Below, one piece after another: positions 9,037 through 17,827 of a stretch of 64,000 nucleotides of DNA. The notes under the pieces were generated by a model. It was not told where the DNA came from and ran no database searches. It saw nothing but the letters and a program-made list of their open reading frames with translations. Location of the stretch: positions 48,609 through 112,608 of the forward strand of contig NZ_JASISW010000020.1 in the NCBI RefSeq assembly GCF_030063335.1, written 5' to 3'. This DNA is from Rhodococcus sp. G-MC3 (GTDB taxonomy: Bacteria > Actinomycetota > Actinomycetes > Mycobacteriales > Mycobacteriaceae). How positions within the stretch are numbered: position 1 is the first letter of the stretch; the number at the start of each line of letters is the position of its first letter. The translations under genes and the position numbers were made by a program.

Positions 9037-9300
9037 ATGAACGATTCTCGGACCAGTATCGACTGGGCAGTCGGAGTTCTCATTGCATTACGGGGTTATT
9101 CCCCGGAACAAGCATTCGAAGAATTGGTCGCGCACAGTTACAATTTCGACGTCAGTTTGCTGCAGTCGGCACGTTCGTTGGTGGCTGTGGCTCGCGAAGT
9201 CGCAGCGGAGTCCTTGCCGGTCACCTCGACCGAGCGTGAGTGGGGCGGACTGCTTGCCGATCGTCGCCCGGTGGACGACGGCATCGAGAACGTCGCCTGA
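9037..9300 (+). CDS. Stand-alone ANTAR-domain protein
   Basis: An 87-residue protein that is almost only an ANTAR domain: IDWAVGVLIALRGYSPEQAF followed by a second helix with LVAVAREVA fits the ANTAR three-helix pattern with its conserved Ala and aliphatic positions. ANTAR domains bind paired RNA hairpins and prevent transcription termination. There is no receiver, GAF or PAS sensor, so control must come from partner proteins or expression level. The N-terminus starts right at the domain. RNA targets are not apparent in the adjacent gaps. Confidence 0.7.
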   Translation: MNDSRTSIDWAVGVLIALRGYSPEQAFEELVAHSYNFDVSLLQSARSLVAVAREVAAESLPVTSTEREWGGLLADRRPVDDGIENVA

Positions 9301-9605
9301 TCCACAGCCCGCCCCTCGGGATCGGCACTTCTGGGCCCTGTCTGCTTGGCCGCGCGTGTGCACGCCACTGAGTTCTTCGGCCGTGGTTCAAATCTTTCCG
9401 GCGCAAGTTTCAACTTCTTCGGCGCATCGAATGCGCCGCATCGATTCCCTCCCTTTCGGAGTCGCTCCGTCGGAAGAGTTGAACTCGCCGATTCGGCGCA
9501 AAACAAACCAGTTCCCTGATCAAAAGGACTTAATGCTACCCACGGACGGATTTCGCGGCTAACATCGAACACGTCGGAACGCGAGCGCTGGAAGTCGGGG
9601 AAGCC
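9301..9605. other. 305-bp intergenic region
   Basis: No open frame here has credible start, composition and motif support. I see no clear operator or terminator. Short AT-rich patches near 9490-9540 could hold the promoter of the Hsp70-like gene at 9606. Confidence 0.5.
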
Positions 9606-10568
9606 ATGAGAACGGTGCTGGGAGTGTCTGTCGGCTCTACAACGGCCCGGGCCACAGCCCTCGACGCCGCTGACGATTCGGTGTGTTCGGCCAGCGTTGC
9701 GCGTCCGTTCGAGTCCTCGGGTCATGTGTCGGCAGCTTTGGAGCTGCTGGACTCGATGGCCGTCGCGCACCAGGTGGAGCCTGCCGACTCGATACTGGCA
9801 GTGCCTGACAATCCTGCTGGGCGGTCGCAGACCTCTGCGTATTCGATGCACCAGGCGGATCGGTTCATGGTGGTGTCCGAGCTCGGTGCCCAGCTGCGAT
9901 TTCTGCGCGGAACCGGGCAGCTGGAGGGGCTCCGGACGGTTGCTGTGTGCGATGTGGGTGCCTCGGGAACCACGGTGTCCGTCGCTGATCCGAAGATCGG
10001 GAATGTGTTCTGGTCCGTGCGGACCACCGGCTTCGGCGGAAACATGTGCGACGAGGCCGTGCGTAATTACCTTCTCGCCACATACGGTGCCGACGAGTTG
10101 GTGTCGAGTGCAACCCTGGACGGACTGGTCGTAGCCATCAGGTATGCACGCGAACAGTTGTCCAGTCTCCGCGTCGCCGAGATTCCCGGACCGTTCATCG
10201 GCGGTCCAGTCCGGTTGTGGCGCAGCACTTTCGAAGACATCGTCGATCGCGGCGTTCGATTCATCGAGGACTGGATAGCGAGCGCCATCGTCGAAGCGCC
10301 GAAAGCGGTCAATGCGCTCGTCCTAGTCGGGGGCTGCGCTCATATCCCTACACTTCGGCGGGTGCTCCGACGCGATTTACGACTGCCGGTGCTGGTTCCA
10401 GCAATGCCGGACTCCCTGACCTCACACGGTGCGGCACTTCTTGCATCCGACGCCATGAGGCGGCGATCCAGTCGTCCGCTCGTTGCCGTCGGGACCATCG
10501 CGGCTCCCGCTCAGGCGGCGTTCGCGTCGGCCGGTTACGACGCGATTCCGCGGCACCGGACGGCATGA
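9606..10568 (+). CDS. Soluble Hsp70-like ATPase-fold protein
   Basis: A 320-residue protein that is essentially the nucleotide-binding half of Hsp70: phosphate 1 LGVSVGSTTARATALD, VVSELGAQLRFL, phosphate 2 AVCDVGASGTTVSVAD, then VLVGGCAHIPTLRRVL as the adenosine motif and a short basic C-terminus. It aligns well in order and wording with the N-terminal domain of the gene at 4693 (VSELGAQL versus VSDLGAQI) but has no transmembrane segment or tail. The two are paralogues, one soluble and one membrane-bound. Function is not known; chaperone activity is unlikely without a peptide-binding domain. Confidence 0.75.
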   Translation: MRTVLGVSVGSTTARATALDAADDSVCSASVARPFESSGHVSAALELLDSMAVAHQVEPADSILAVPDNPAGRSQTSAYSMHQADRFMVVSELGAQLRFLRGTGQLEGLRTVAVCDVGASGTTVSVADPKIGNVFWSVRTTGFGGNMCDEAVRNYLLATYGADELVSSATLDGLVVAIRYAREQLSSLRVAEIPGPFIGGPVRLWRSTFEDIVDRGVRFIEDWIASAIVEAPKAVNALVLVGGCAHIPTLRRVLRRDLRLPVLVPAMPDSLTSHGAALLASDAMRRRSSRPLVAVGTIAAPAQAAFASAGYDAIPRHRTA

Positions 10569-10670
10569 AGTATGTGCGCGTCAACGAGCTCTCCAGTCGG
10601 CGGCTATGACGTGCCACAAGCCGCATCCCCCACGTGTACTGGCACCGCTCCGACCGGTAGGTTGCCACGA

Positions 10671-11726
10671 ATGAGTGAGAATGTGGCAGTCACCGAGACG
10701 TTCGACCCAGCGGAGCATGTCCGTGCAATGGTGGGTCGTCATTACCGCACCGACGACTACTACGAAGTGGGTCGCGAGAAGGTCCGCGAATATTCACGGG
10801 CAGTACAAGACTTCAATCCTGTGCACTGGGAAGGCGACGCCGCCAAGGCGTTGGGCTACGGCGGTGTGATCGCACCGCTCACGTTCATGTCGCTGGTGGG
10901 TACGCTCGCGCAGCGCAGATTGCTGCAGAAGATCGCGGTCGGGTTCGACCTCAGCCAGATGCTGCAGACCGATCAGGTGCTCGAGTTTCATCAGCCGATC
11001 GTCGCTGGCGATCACTTGTACTGCGATGTCTCCTTGGACTCCTACAAGGAGGTCATGGGCAAAGACATGATGGTCACCAAGAACATCGTGTCCAACCAGC
11101 GCAACGAGCTTGTTCAGACGACGTATACGACGCTCCTCATCGGCCGTGACGGCGATGTCGACAAGGGGATCGTGGACGCTGCCGAGAACCTCGTCATGCA
11201 AGGTGCGACCACTCTCGCGGCGCGGGCCAACGCGTCGGACGAGGATGAAGACGAGCAGGTCGAGCATCCGCAGCTCGTCGTCCTGGACAATCTGTCTTCG
11301 GCCACGGTGAAGTTCGACGACGCCTCTGTCGGAGATGTCCTGCCCAGTAGAACATTCCGTGTCACACGTGGCGATCTGGTCAACTATGCGGGCGTCGCCG
11401 GTGATGCGAACCCGATTCACTGGAGCGAGGAGTTCGCCAAGCTGATCGACCTCGACAACGTACTGGCACACGGCATGCTGACGATGGGCCTCGGCGGCGG
11501 TTACATCACCGAGTGGCTGGGAGATCCGGGCGCCGTCAAGGACTACACGGTGCGCTTCACCGCACCGATCCCCGTCGATTCTCACAAAGCAGCGGAAATT
11601 CAGTTCGACGGCAAGATCAAGTCGCTCGATGCCGAGAGCCGCACCGCAGTGGTTGCGCTGAACGCCACGTTCGAGGGCAAGCGGATCTTCGGTCACCGAG
11701 CGACGGCGACGGTCCAGCTGGCTTGA
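10671..11726 (+). CDS. Fused HadA/HadB-type (3R)-hydroxyacyl-ACP dehydratase
   Basis: 351 residues with two hot-dog domains. The first (~1-165) contains YSRAVQDFNPVHWEGDAAKALGYGG and resembles HadA/FAS1-like MaoC N domains. The second (~205-345) contains YAGVAGDANPIHWSEEFAK and AHGMLTMGLGGGYITEWLG, resembling HadB with the hydratase Asp/His pair. Mycobacteria encode these as separate subunits that dehydrate beta-hydroxyacyl-ACP during FAS-II (mycolate) elongation; here they are one chain joined by an acidic linker (DEDEDEQ). The ATG at 10671 is chosen because upstream in-frame codons encode sequence unlike the family. Confidence 0.85.
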   Translation: MSENVAVTETFDPAEHVRAMVGRHYRTDDYYEVGREKVREYSRAVQDFNPVHWEGDAAKALGYGGVIAPLTFMSLVGTLAQRRLLQKIAVGFDLSQMLQTDQVLEFHQPIVAGDHLYCDVSLDSYKEVMGKDMMVTKNIVSNQRNELVQTTYTTLLIGRDGDVDKGIVDAAENLVMQGATTLAARANASDEDEDEQVEHPQLVVLDNLSSATVKFDDASVGDVLPSRTFRVTRGDLVNYAGVAGDANPIHWSEEFAKLIDLDNVLAHGMLTMGLGGGYITEWLGDPGAVKDYTVRFTAPIPVDSHKAAEIQFDGKIKSLDAESRTAVVALNATFEGKRIFGHRATATVQLA

Positions 11727-11739
11727 GTCGGCCTCTCGA

Positions 11740-12771
11740 TCAAGAACCCTGTACGACGGCGAACGACGGCTTCTGGCTGAAGTCGCTGCGTAGCAGTCCG
11801 TAGTTCTGCTCGGAGTCGCCCAGGTTGGTTCCGGCATCACGGAGCGAGTGCACGAACACCGGTCCGACGTACGGAAGTCGTGATGCCTGCGCCAGGCTGC
11901 TACCGATGATCGCGGCCTGGGCGTCTTCGGAGACCGCCATGGGACCGTTTCCGGTGGGCGCGCCGAGTTCGGTGACCCAGACCTTCTTGCCGCCGTCGCC
12001 GTTGGCTGCCATGGTTCCGTAGGCCTGATCGACCTGTGCCCACTGGCCGTTGGGGTCATTCTCGACGGTGAACGGATATGTATAGGGGTGCAGTGCAACC
12101 GCGTCCATGAACCCGCCGGCGCCTGCCGCGTACATCTGCTGCAGGAACGTCACCGGTGCGGTGGTCCACGTACCGGCATCGATGGTGGTTGCGAGTCCGG
12201 CACTGAGGACGCTCGCACCCGGGTCCGCGTTGTGGATCGCGGGATACGCCGCGCGCAGCAACCCGACGTACCGTGCGGCATCGACGGGTGCGAAGAAGGT
12301 CGGGATGTTCGGCTCGTTCCAGACCTCGTAGGAATCCACGCGGTCACCGAGGTGCGCTGCAGCTGCGCCGGAGAAGGCCCCATAGGTGTTGGGGTCCAGT
12401 GGAACCGCACCCGGCAGCAGCGACGGCAAGGGGGCCTGCGCCCACAACGGCGTGCCCGCGAGAACCGCGAGAACCGAGTATCCCTGCGAACGTGCAGCAT
12501 TGACGATTCGATCGGTGTTGCCCCAATCGAACACACCCGGTGCGGTTTCTACCGACGCCCAGTTGACGACCACGCGTACCCAGGACGCTCCGGCGTCCCG
12601 CCCGGCACCGAGTTCGTTGTTCAGGGTTGCGTCGTCCAGCTGTAGAAACGGTGCGCCGCTGGAAAATCCGAGTCCCGACGGCGGAGCCGCCTGCGCGGTA
12701 GGTGCCGTCAGCCCCAGTGCGAGGGCGGATGCAGCGACCACGGTGATCAAGCGGACTGGTGAAAAGTTCAT
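11740..12771 (-). CDS. Secreted GH39-like (clan GH-A) glycosidase
   Basis: A 343-residue exported TIM-barrel glycosidase. The signal peptide is MNFSPVRLITVVAASALALG...AQAAPPSG. Catalytic residues are visible as the acid/base Glu in YEVWNEPNIPTF and the nucleophile Glu in KVWVTELGAP. The start ATG at 12771 overlaps the stop of the upstream glycosyltransferase (ATGA), so it is the last gene of the leftward polysaccharide operon. A secreted glycosidase in this place may trim, release or remodel the polymer made by the locus. Exact linkage is not deducible. A paralogue is at 20535 and a remnant at about 29570. Confidence 0.8.
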   Translation of the reverse strand: MNFSPVRLITVVAASALALGLTAPTAQAAPPSGLGFSSGAPFLQLDDATLNNELGAGRDAGASWVRVVVNWASVETAPGVFDWGNTDRIVNAARSQGYSVLAVLAGTPLWAQAPLPSLLPGAVPLDPNTYGAFSGAAAAHLGDRVDSYEVWNEPNIPTFFAPVDAARYVGLLRAAYPAIHNADPGASVLSAGLATTIDAGTWTTAPVTFLQQMYAAGAGGFMDAVALHPYTYPFTVENDPNGQWAQVDQAYGTMAANGDGGKKVWVTELGAPTGNGPMAVSEDAQAAIIGSSLAQASRLPYVGPVFVHSLRDAGTNLGDSEQNYGLLRSDFSQKPSFAVVQGS

Positions 12772-13898
12772 GTCGGTGATCCTGAGATTCCTGGTAGGGA
12801 CGCGCTGATCAGCGAGGCGACGCTGGTGTGCGGTGCTCGTTGTTCCCAGCGCTCGGAGTTCAGTTCGTACAGCCGCTCGCCCGCTTTGACGGCGGTGTTT
12901 CGGTCCAGCAGATATCGGCGGCATTCGGCGATGAACTCCTCGGGATCGTCGAAGGTCGGGAGTTCGAAGATCGATCCGAGCGATCCGACGGCAGCAGAAG
13001 TCCCGACGACGGGTAGGCCCTTGCTCGCTGCGTCGAGAATCTTGACGCGGACTCCACCTCCGGTGGCGACCGGAGCGATGAGCGCGCGACAGGTTCCGAG
13101 AAATTCCTGAAGGTCGTCGACGAATCCGAGGTCGCGCACACCCGCGGGGTAGGTTGGATCAGGGGCGCCGTCTGCTTTGGCACCGATGATGCACAACTCT
13201 GCGCCCTCGATTCCCGCAGAGATCTGTGGCCAGTACTCGAGTGCGATCTTGAACGCTTCCTGGTTCGGCGGCCACCCTCGGGTGCCCATGAATACAAGCC
13301 TTTTCGCTGTTTCGGTCAGATCGAGGCGTGGCGCAGGCTCCAGGGTGAGGTCGATCCACCGCGCATCATGTACTCCGTTGTCACGGTACATCTCGGCTTC
13401 CTCGACGTCGTACGTTCCGACAGCGTCTGCCTTGCGGGCGACTCGAATTTCGTCGCGCAGGATGCGGGGCGACTCGATGCGGCCGATGAGTCCGCGGGTC
13501 ACTTTCCAGACCTGAGATTCGGTGTTGACGGTATTGATGACGAAAGGCGACCCGTACTTTTCGGACCGAATGAACGGTTCGGCCATGTAACTGTGCTCTG
13601 CCACATACACATCCGACTCGGATCTCTCGATGGCGTCGACGAATGCATCCACGTCGTATCGGCCGTGGACGATACTGCGGATGGGGTGCAGCGACTTCAA
13701 CAGCAGCGATGCGTTCACGCCTGGCTTTTCAACGCGTGTGACATCGGGATCGGGGGAGGGTGCGGTGTCCTTGGACAGGCACAGTGCTCGCACTTCGAAA
13801 GCTTCACGCGCGAGCTGCATCATCAAACGGGACAGTGCGATATCCCCGCCGTGTTCGGTGACGGGGTCTTTGGACAACAGGAACGTTGCTCGCCTCAC
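12768..13898 (-). CDS. Glycosyltransferase, GT4/GT-B fold
   Basis: A 376-residue cytoplasmic glycosyltransferase of the GT-B type. The N-terminal half contains HGGDIALSRLMMQLA as the acceptor-side glycine loop; the C-terminal half has KRLVFMGTRGWPPNQEA, a strand-loop LCIIGAKADG, and the donor-binding stretch LIAPVATGGGVRVKILDAASKGLPVVGT, typical of GT4 enzymes. The GTG start at 13898 overlaps the stop of the flippase gene (GTGA), and its own stop overlaps the next start. It probably adds one sugar of the repeat unit on the inner membrane; donor unknown. Confidence 0.85.
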   Translation of the reverse strand: MRRATFLLSKDPVTEHGGDIALSRLMMQLAREAFEVRALCLSKDTAPSPDPDVTRVEKPGVNASLLLKSLHPIRSIVHGRYDVDAFVDAIERSESDVYVAEHSYMAEPFIRSEKYGSPFVINTVNTESQVWKVTRGLIGRIESPRILRDEIRVARKADAVGTYDVEEAEMYRDNGVHDARWIDLTLEPAPRLDLTETAKRLVFMGTRGWPPNQEAFKIALEYWPQISAGIEGAELCIIGAKADGAPDPTYPAGVRDLGFVDDLQEFLGTCRALIAPVATGGGVRVKILDAASKGLPVVGTSAAVGSLGSIFELPTFDDPEEFIAECRRYLLDRNTAVKAGERLYELNSERWEQRAPHTSVASLISASLPGISGSPT

Positions 13899-15055
13899 GA
13901 GTACACCTCTTCTTTGGCAGGCTCACGATAGAGAGCTCGGATGAACCACACGAGTAGTACGGCGTCGGTAACGACCGATGCGATCGCGGCACCGACGGCG
14001 CCGAGGGGGAACAGGCAGAAGATCAACACCATCTTCAGCGGTGCAAGTGTGGCCGCGGCCAAGACGCGGGTGCGGTCGCGATGCTGCAGGTAGAGCACGG
14101 TGGTGAATACGTAGTTCATCACCCGCATGACGACGAAGAAGGACATCACCACGAGGGCTCCGGCGATCTCGTTCGATATAGGTGTGAAGAACACAGCGAC
14201 GCCGGCGACGAGGACCAACGATCCGGCAGCACAGGCGAGCACGATGGTGTGTTTCAACGCAGGTCCCGCGGTAATGCTGCCGTCGGCGAGACGCAGTTTC
14301 TCGTGGAACGTGTGGCCGAACGACTGCCCGATGAACGCGACGGCCCACGCGGTGACGGATGCGACGGAGTAGTAACCCGCGATCGTGCTGTCGGTCAGGT
14401 AGCCGAGCAGTAGTACATCGCCTTGGACATAGATGGCGTTGGCGAGGTTCTCCGAGAACAGCATCGAGATCTCGCGCCACGAGCCAGGTACGCGTGGGCG
14501 CGCAACTCTTGCCTGTACGACGGCGGCGACGGCGATGACGAAGTACGGTGCAACATAGAGCAGGCTGGCCACGAGCAATGTCGGTTCGGCGGTAGTGAAC
14601 AGGGTGGTAGTGAACAGGTAGGCGGTGGCAAGGATGATGCTCGACGCCTGCCGCAGCGTGTCCATGCGCTGGGTGATATTGGGATGACCGTCGCGGAGAG
14701 CACGACTCTTGTACGCGTTGAACGTCATCTCGCCGCCGGCGACGACGAGGGCGAACCATGCGATGTAGTTGACCTCGATCAGGCACGACCCCAGCACAAT
14801 CAGTACTATGCCGATCAGTGCGCGGCTTGTGCGTTCGCCCAGATAATCGTCTTCGTCGACGCGGATCGACCGAACACCGAACGGGTGATCGAGCGGCGCG
14901 GCGACGATCGCCGCGAGCGCGAACGCCATTGCGTAGTGCCCGTAGTCGGAGATTCCAAGTTGGGCGATGAGCGCGACGGTCCACAGCAGACCGATGCCGC
15001 GACCTCCGTAGGTCCACAGCGCGGCGATGCACGCCTTCATCAGGTTGGCGTTCAT
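13895..15055 (-). CDS. Wzx-like polysaccharide flippase (MOP superfamily)
   Basis: A 386-residue polytopic membrane protein with about 12 hydrophobic segments. It starts with WTYGGRGIGLLWTVALIAQLGISDYGHYAMAFALAAIV, the usual first two helices of Wzx/MATE-like polysaccharide transporters, and has no soluble domains. It would move lipid-linked repeat units across the plasma membrane. The ATG at 15055 is chosen because it overlaps the upstream stop (ATGA). It forms a set with the Wzy-type protein at 22179 and the Wzz-type proteins at 23692 and 26330. Confidence 0.85.
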   Translation of the reverse strand: MNANLMKACIAALWTYGGRGIGLLWTVALIAQLGISDYGHYAMAFALAAIVAAPLDHPFGVRSIRVDEDDYLGERTSRALIGIVLIVLGSCLIEVNYIAWFALVVAGGEMTFNAYKSRALRDGHPNITQRMDTLRQASSIILATAYLFTTTLFTTAEPTLLVASLLYVAPYFVIAVAAVVQARVARPRVPGSWREISMLFSENLANAIYVQGDVLLLGYLTDSTIAGYYSVASVTAWAVAFIGQSFGHTFHEKLRLADGSITAGPALKHTIVLACAAGSLVLVAGVAVFFTPISNEIAGALVVMSFFVVMRVMNYVFTTVLYLQHRDRTRVLAAATLAPLKMVLIFCLFPLGAVGAAIASVVTDAVLLVWFIRALYREPAKEEVYS

Positions 15056-16182
15056 CCTCGACCGACGCCTCGAAGGGAGGCCGTCGGGTTGGTGACTCGG
15101 GCGGCTGCCAGCGAAGGGGTCACTTTCCACGCCGACAAGAAATCGTCGACGACGAGCATCGGTGTGTTGGCCGTCCGAAGCGTTTCCACTTCGCGGCGAA
15201 GCCTGGCGAGTGCGACGGTGTCCGTGACGAGAGTCGCTGCAGCATCGGCGACGTCGTCGATTCCTCCGTCGACCACCACCGCGCCGCCGTCGGACTCGGC
15301 CAGAGCGCCGTACTTCATGCAGACGATGGGTGTCTGGTAGGCAATAGCGCGCGTCACCACCGAGGATGCGGGGAAGGCGTCGCCATAGATCGTTCGCCGG
15401 CCGTAGGGGACGACGAGCGCCCTGACGGAGGCGAAGAAGGCATCCTCGTCGGGTCCGTTGACCTCGCCGACGATCTCGACGCCGTCCACCGGGGGAAGCT
15501 GCTCGGTGCCGCGCCCGGCGACTCGGATCGCGATCTCGCGGGGAAGGGCGTCACGCAGCTGTTGTATCTGATCGAAACCTTTTCCGCGATAGACGAGTCC
15601 GAACAGTCCGATCGCGAGTGGGCGTTCCTCGGCAGCCATGATATTCGGCCGCTCGGGTACGAACAGAGTGCTCGCTGTGGCTGTGGCTGCCGGGTATTCG
15701 CGGGCCAGTGAGTCTGCGCCTGCCTTGGTGAGTGCGAAGAACGTTCGCTCGCCTGCAGCGGCTCGTTCGAGCCTGCGCCACAGCGATCGCAGCGGATAGT
15801 GAATCCCGTGGTTCAAGATTTTCCGACCTGCCAGAAATTTGGTGCGAGCGGGCCACCAGACCAACCCGGGAGGGTCGTGCACCGTTGCAGTAACCCGCGG
15901 ATTTCCGGTGAGCCTCCGAGTCGCCCAGAAGGGAACGACCGAGCCGCCGCTGAGTTCGCAGTGCACGATGGTGCGTTCGGGATCGTCGACGAGCTTTTGA
16001 ATTGCCCTGCGGTGCGCAAGGATATCGCGCACCGAATCGCTTCCGGGGCCGTCGTGGCGGTACTCGACCACCTCGCGGAAGTGAGGACGAACGGCGACCG
16101 AGAAGTCGTCGGCATAGTCGCCTACGCCGCCAACCCCTGATCGGGGGGCGACGTAGACGAGTCGGTAGTCGCTCAGGGTCAC
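15052..16182 (-). CDS. Glycosyltransferase, GT4-like
   Basis: A 376-residue GT-B enzyme. APRSGVGGVGDYADDF is the acceptor-side loop, and AIGLFGLVYRGKGFDQIQQL plus ALVVPYGRRTIYGDAFPASSVVTRAIAYQTPIV form the donor half. The GTG at 16182 is taken as start because GAAGGAGC lies 9 bases upstream. An in-frame ATG at 16245 would place the first 14 codons inside an intergenic palindrome and is unlikely. The gene is coupled to the flippase downstream by ATGA, while the palindrome and a 71-bp gap separate it from the acyltransferase upstream. Confidence 0.83.
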   Translation of the reverse strand: MTLSDYRLVYVAPRSGVGGVGDYADDFSVAVRPHFREVVEYRHDGPGSDSVRDILAHRRAIQKLVDDPERTIVHCELSGGSVVPFWATRRLTGNPRVTATVHDPPGLVWWPARTKFLAGRKILNHGIHYPLRSLWRRLERAAAGERTFFALTKAGADSLAREYPAATATASTLFVPERPNIMAAEERPLAIGLFGLVYRGKGFDQIQQLRDALPREIAIRVAGRGTEQLPPVDGVEIVGEVNGPDEDAFFASVRALVVPYGRRTIYGDAFPASSVVTRAIAYQTPIVCMKYGALAESDGGAVVVDGGIDDVADAAATLVTDTVALARLRREVETLRTANTPMLVVDDFLSAWKVTPSLAAARVTNPTASLRGVGRG

Positions 16183-16203
16183 CTGGTGCAGCTCCTTCGG
16201 AGC

Positions 16204-16247
16204 ATGTGCGCGGAAATACTTCCCCTGGGACGTATTTCCGCTCACAT
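16204..16247. repeat. 44-bp near-perfect intergenic palindrome
   Basis: Arms of 16 bases (16204-16219 and 16232-16247, one mismatch; core GCGGAAATAC / GTATTTCCGC) flank a 12-base centre containing CCCTGGG. The same arm core and centre type occur in the middle unit at 3928-3967. It separates two blocks of the otherwise tightly coupled operon, so it may attenuate or protect the transcript. Confidence 0.75.
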
Positions 16248-16253
16248 AGGGGG

Positions 16254-16865
16254 TCAGTAGAAGAGAGGACGGTACTTCGGGCGGTACTGCAGCGCATTCG
16301 GATCGCGCATGCTGCGTACCTGGGCAGGGACACCGGCAACCACTTCGAGCTCACCGACATCCTTACGTACCATCGAGCAACCGCCGACGACGGCACCGCG
16401 CCCGATGGTCACGCCGCTGAGTACGGTGCTGCGGCTGGCGATCCACACGTAGTCGCCGATGACGCACGGCTCGAGGATCGGCTTGAATGTCGGATCGTTG
16501 TGATCGTGGTACCCGCCGATGATGTGGGTGTCACTGGCGATGACGACGTTGTCGCCGATGGTGATTCCGCCTCTGGCATCGAACATGCACCGAAAACCGA
16601 TGGAGCAGCCTTCGCCGATGACGAGGTTCTCGATGTCGAGGATGGTGGTTCCGCGGAAGATCGAGGTGTCCTTGCCGATCGTCGCGCCGAACGCCCGCAG
16701 GAAGTTCTGACGAACGAAGTGCGACGGGATGTAGGTGACGATCATGTTGAACGCCAACGTGCCGAACCGGTTACGGATCTTCCTGGCCAACGTGATGTCC
16801 TGCATCTTGTAGTCGGTGATGTGGTGAACTTCTGCTACACCTGCAGGCTTCTCTACTGCGGTCAT
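16254..16865 (-). CDS. Left-handed beta-helix acyltransferase (hexapeptide family)
   Basis: A 203-residue enzyme with hexapeptide repeats from about residue 65 on (IFRGTTILDIENLVIGEGCSIG, ITIGDNVVIASDTHIIGG, VIGDYVWIASRSTVLSGVTIGRGAVVGGCSMV). The HDHNDPTF segment supplies a catalytic-type His loop, and the end resembles maltose/galactoside O-acetyltransferases. It probably acetylates a sugar of the repeat unit using acetyl-CoA. The ATG at 16865 overlaps the stop of the SDR gene upstream. Confidence 0.85.
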   Translation of the reverse strand: MTAVEKPAGVAEVHHITDYKMQDITLARKIRNRFGTLAFNMIVTYIPSHFVRQNFLRAFGATIGKDTSIFRGTTILDIENLVIGEGCSIGFRCMFDARGGITIGDNVVIASDTHIIGGYHDHNDPTFKPILEPCVIGDYVWIASRSTVLSGVTIGRGAVVGGCSMVRKDVGELEVVAGVPAQVRSMRDPNALQYRPKYRPLFY

Positions 16866-17827
16866 GCTGCCATCTCCTCGGTCATGTCGAATTCGACCAT
16901 CGCTCCGACTACTTCTTCGAAGGTCATGGTCGGAGTCCACCCCAACAACTCTCGTGCTTTCGATGCGTCGCCGACCATCCTTGCGGAATCTGCCGGCCTC
17001 AGCATGTCGGGGTCGCCGCGCACATAGTTCTGCCAGTCGGTGATGCCGACGGCGGACATCGCCGCCGCCACGAAATCTGCAACGCTGTGTGCCTGACCGG
17101 TGGCGACGACGAAGTCCTCGCCCTTGCCGTACTCAGCCATTTTCACCAGGGCGTCGACGTAGTCCGGTGCCCAACCCCAGTCTCGTTCGACGGACATGCT
17201 GCCGAGTTCGATGGTCGACCGAGTACCTCTGGCGATACCGGCCGCAGCTTTGGTGATCTTGCGCGTGACGAAGGTATCAGGCCTGCGCGGTGACTCATGG
17301 TTGTAGAGGATGGCGTTGGTGGCTTCGAGGCCACGTGCGCGATACACCTGAACCATAGTGTGACTGAGTGCTTTCGAAGCTCCGTACGGTGACGTCGGGG
17401 CAATCGGGGTGTCCTCGTTCTGCAGTGCAATGCCCGAACCTGCGAAGATCTCGGCGCTCGATGCATTGACCACCATCACCCGCTTGCCCGATTCCTCTTG
17501 GTGCGTGTAACAGGCGTCGAGAAGCGATGTCGCCGACACACCGTTGACACGAGTGGTGAGCACCGGGTCGTTCCACGACTGCCACACCGACGAGATGCCG
17601 GCGAGGTGAAAAACATAGTCGGGATCGGACGCGAGTATCAGCTCGGCCGCAGCGCCGGGCTCGGCGAGATCCGAAGAGTGCATCGTGACGTTGTCGACGA
17701 CCTCGGCCGAACCGGGTTTCGCGACACCATGAACCGACCAGCCCAGCGCGACGAGTGCCTCCGACAGGTAGCTGCCGTCTTGTCCGGCGACTCCCGTGAT
17801 GAGGGCCGTCGGCCGCGAAGAGTTCAC
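16862..17827 (-). CDS. GMD-family NDP-sugar SDR enzyme (second copy)
   Basis: A 321-residue extended SDR. The dinucleotide loop is GVAGQDGSY, the catalytic part NASSAEIFAG and YGASK, and the C-terminal half keeps the hallmarks of GDP-mannose 4,6-dehydratase (NHESPRR, FVTRKITKAA, ERDWGWAPDYV, DPDMLRPADSARMVGD). It is clearly a paralogue of the gmd gene just upstream, to which it is coupled by ATGA. It may be a second dehydratase, or the reductase that finishes the deoxysugar (GDP-rhamnose- or GDP-fucose-like). The motifs do not separate these options. Confidence 0.8.
   Translation of the reverse strand: MNSSRPTALITGVAGQDGSYLSEALVALGWSVHGVAKPGSAEVVDNVTMHSSDLAEPGAAAELILASDPDYVFHLAGISSVWQSWNDPVLTTRVNGVSATSLLDACYTHQEESGKRVMVVNASSAEIFAGSGIALQNEDTPIAPTSPYGASKALSHTMVQVYRARGLEATNAILYNHESPRRPDTFVTRKITKAAAGIARGTRSTIELGSMSVERDWGWAPDYVDALVKMAEYGKGEDFVVATGQAHSVADFVAAAMSAVGITDWQNYVRGDPDMLRPADSARMVGDASKARELLGWTPTMTFEEVVGAMVEFDMTEEMAA

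Noticed and set aside
16183..16245. Longer N-terminus of the glycosyltransferase starting at ATG 16245
   Set aside because: The extra codons read through an intergenic palindrome, while GTG 16182 has a good RBS.
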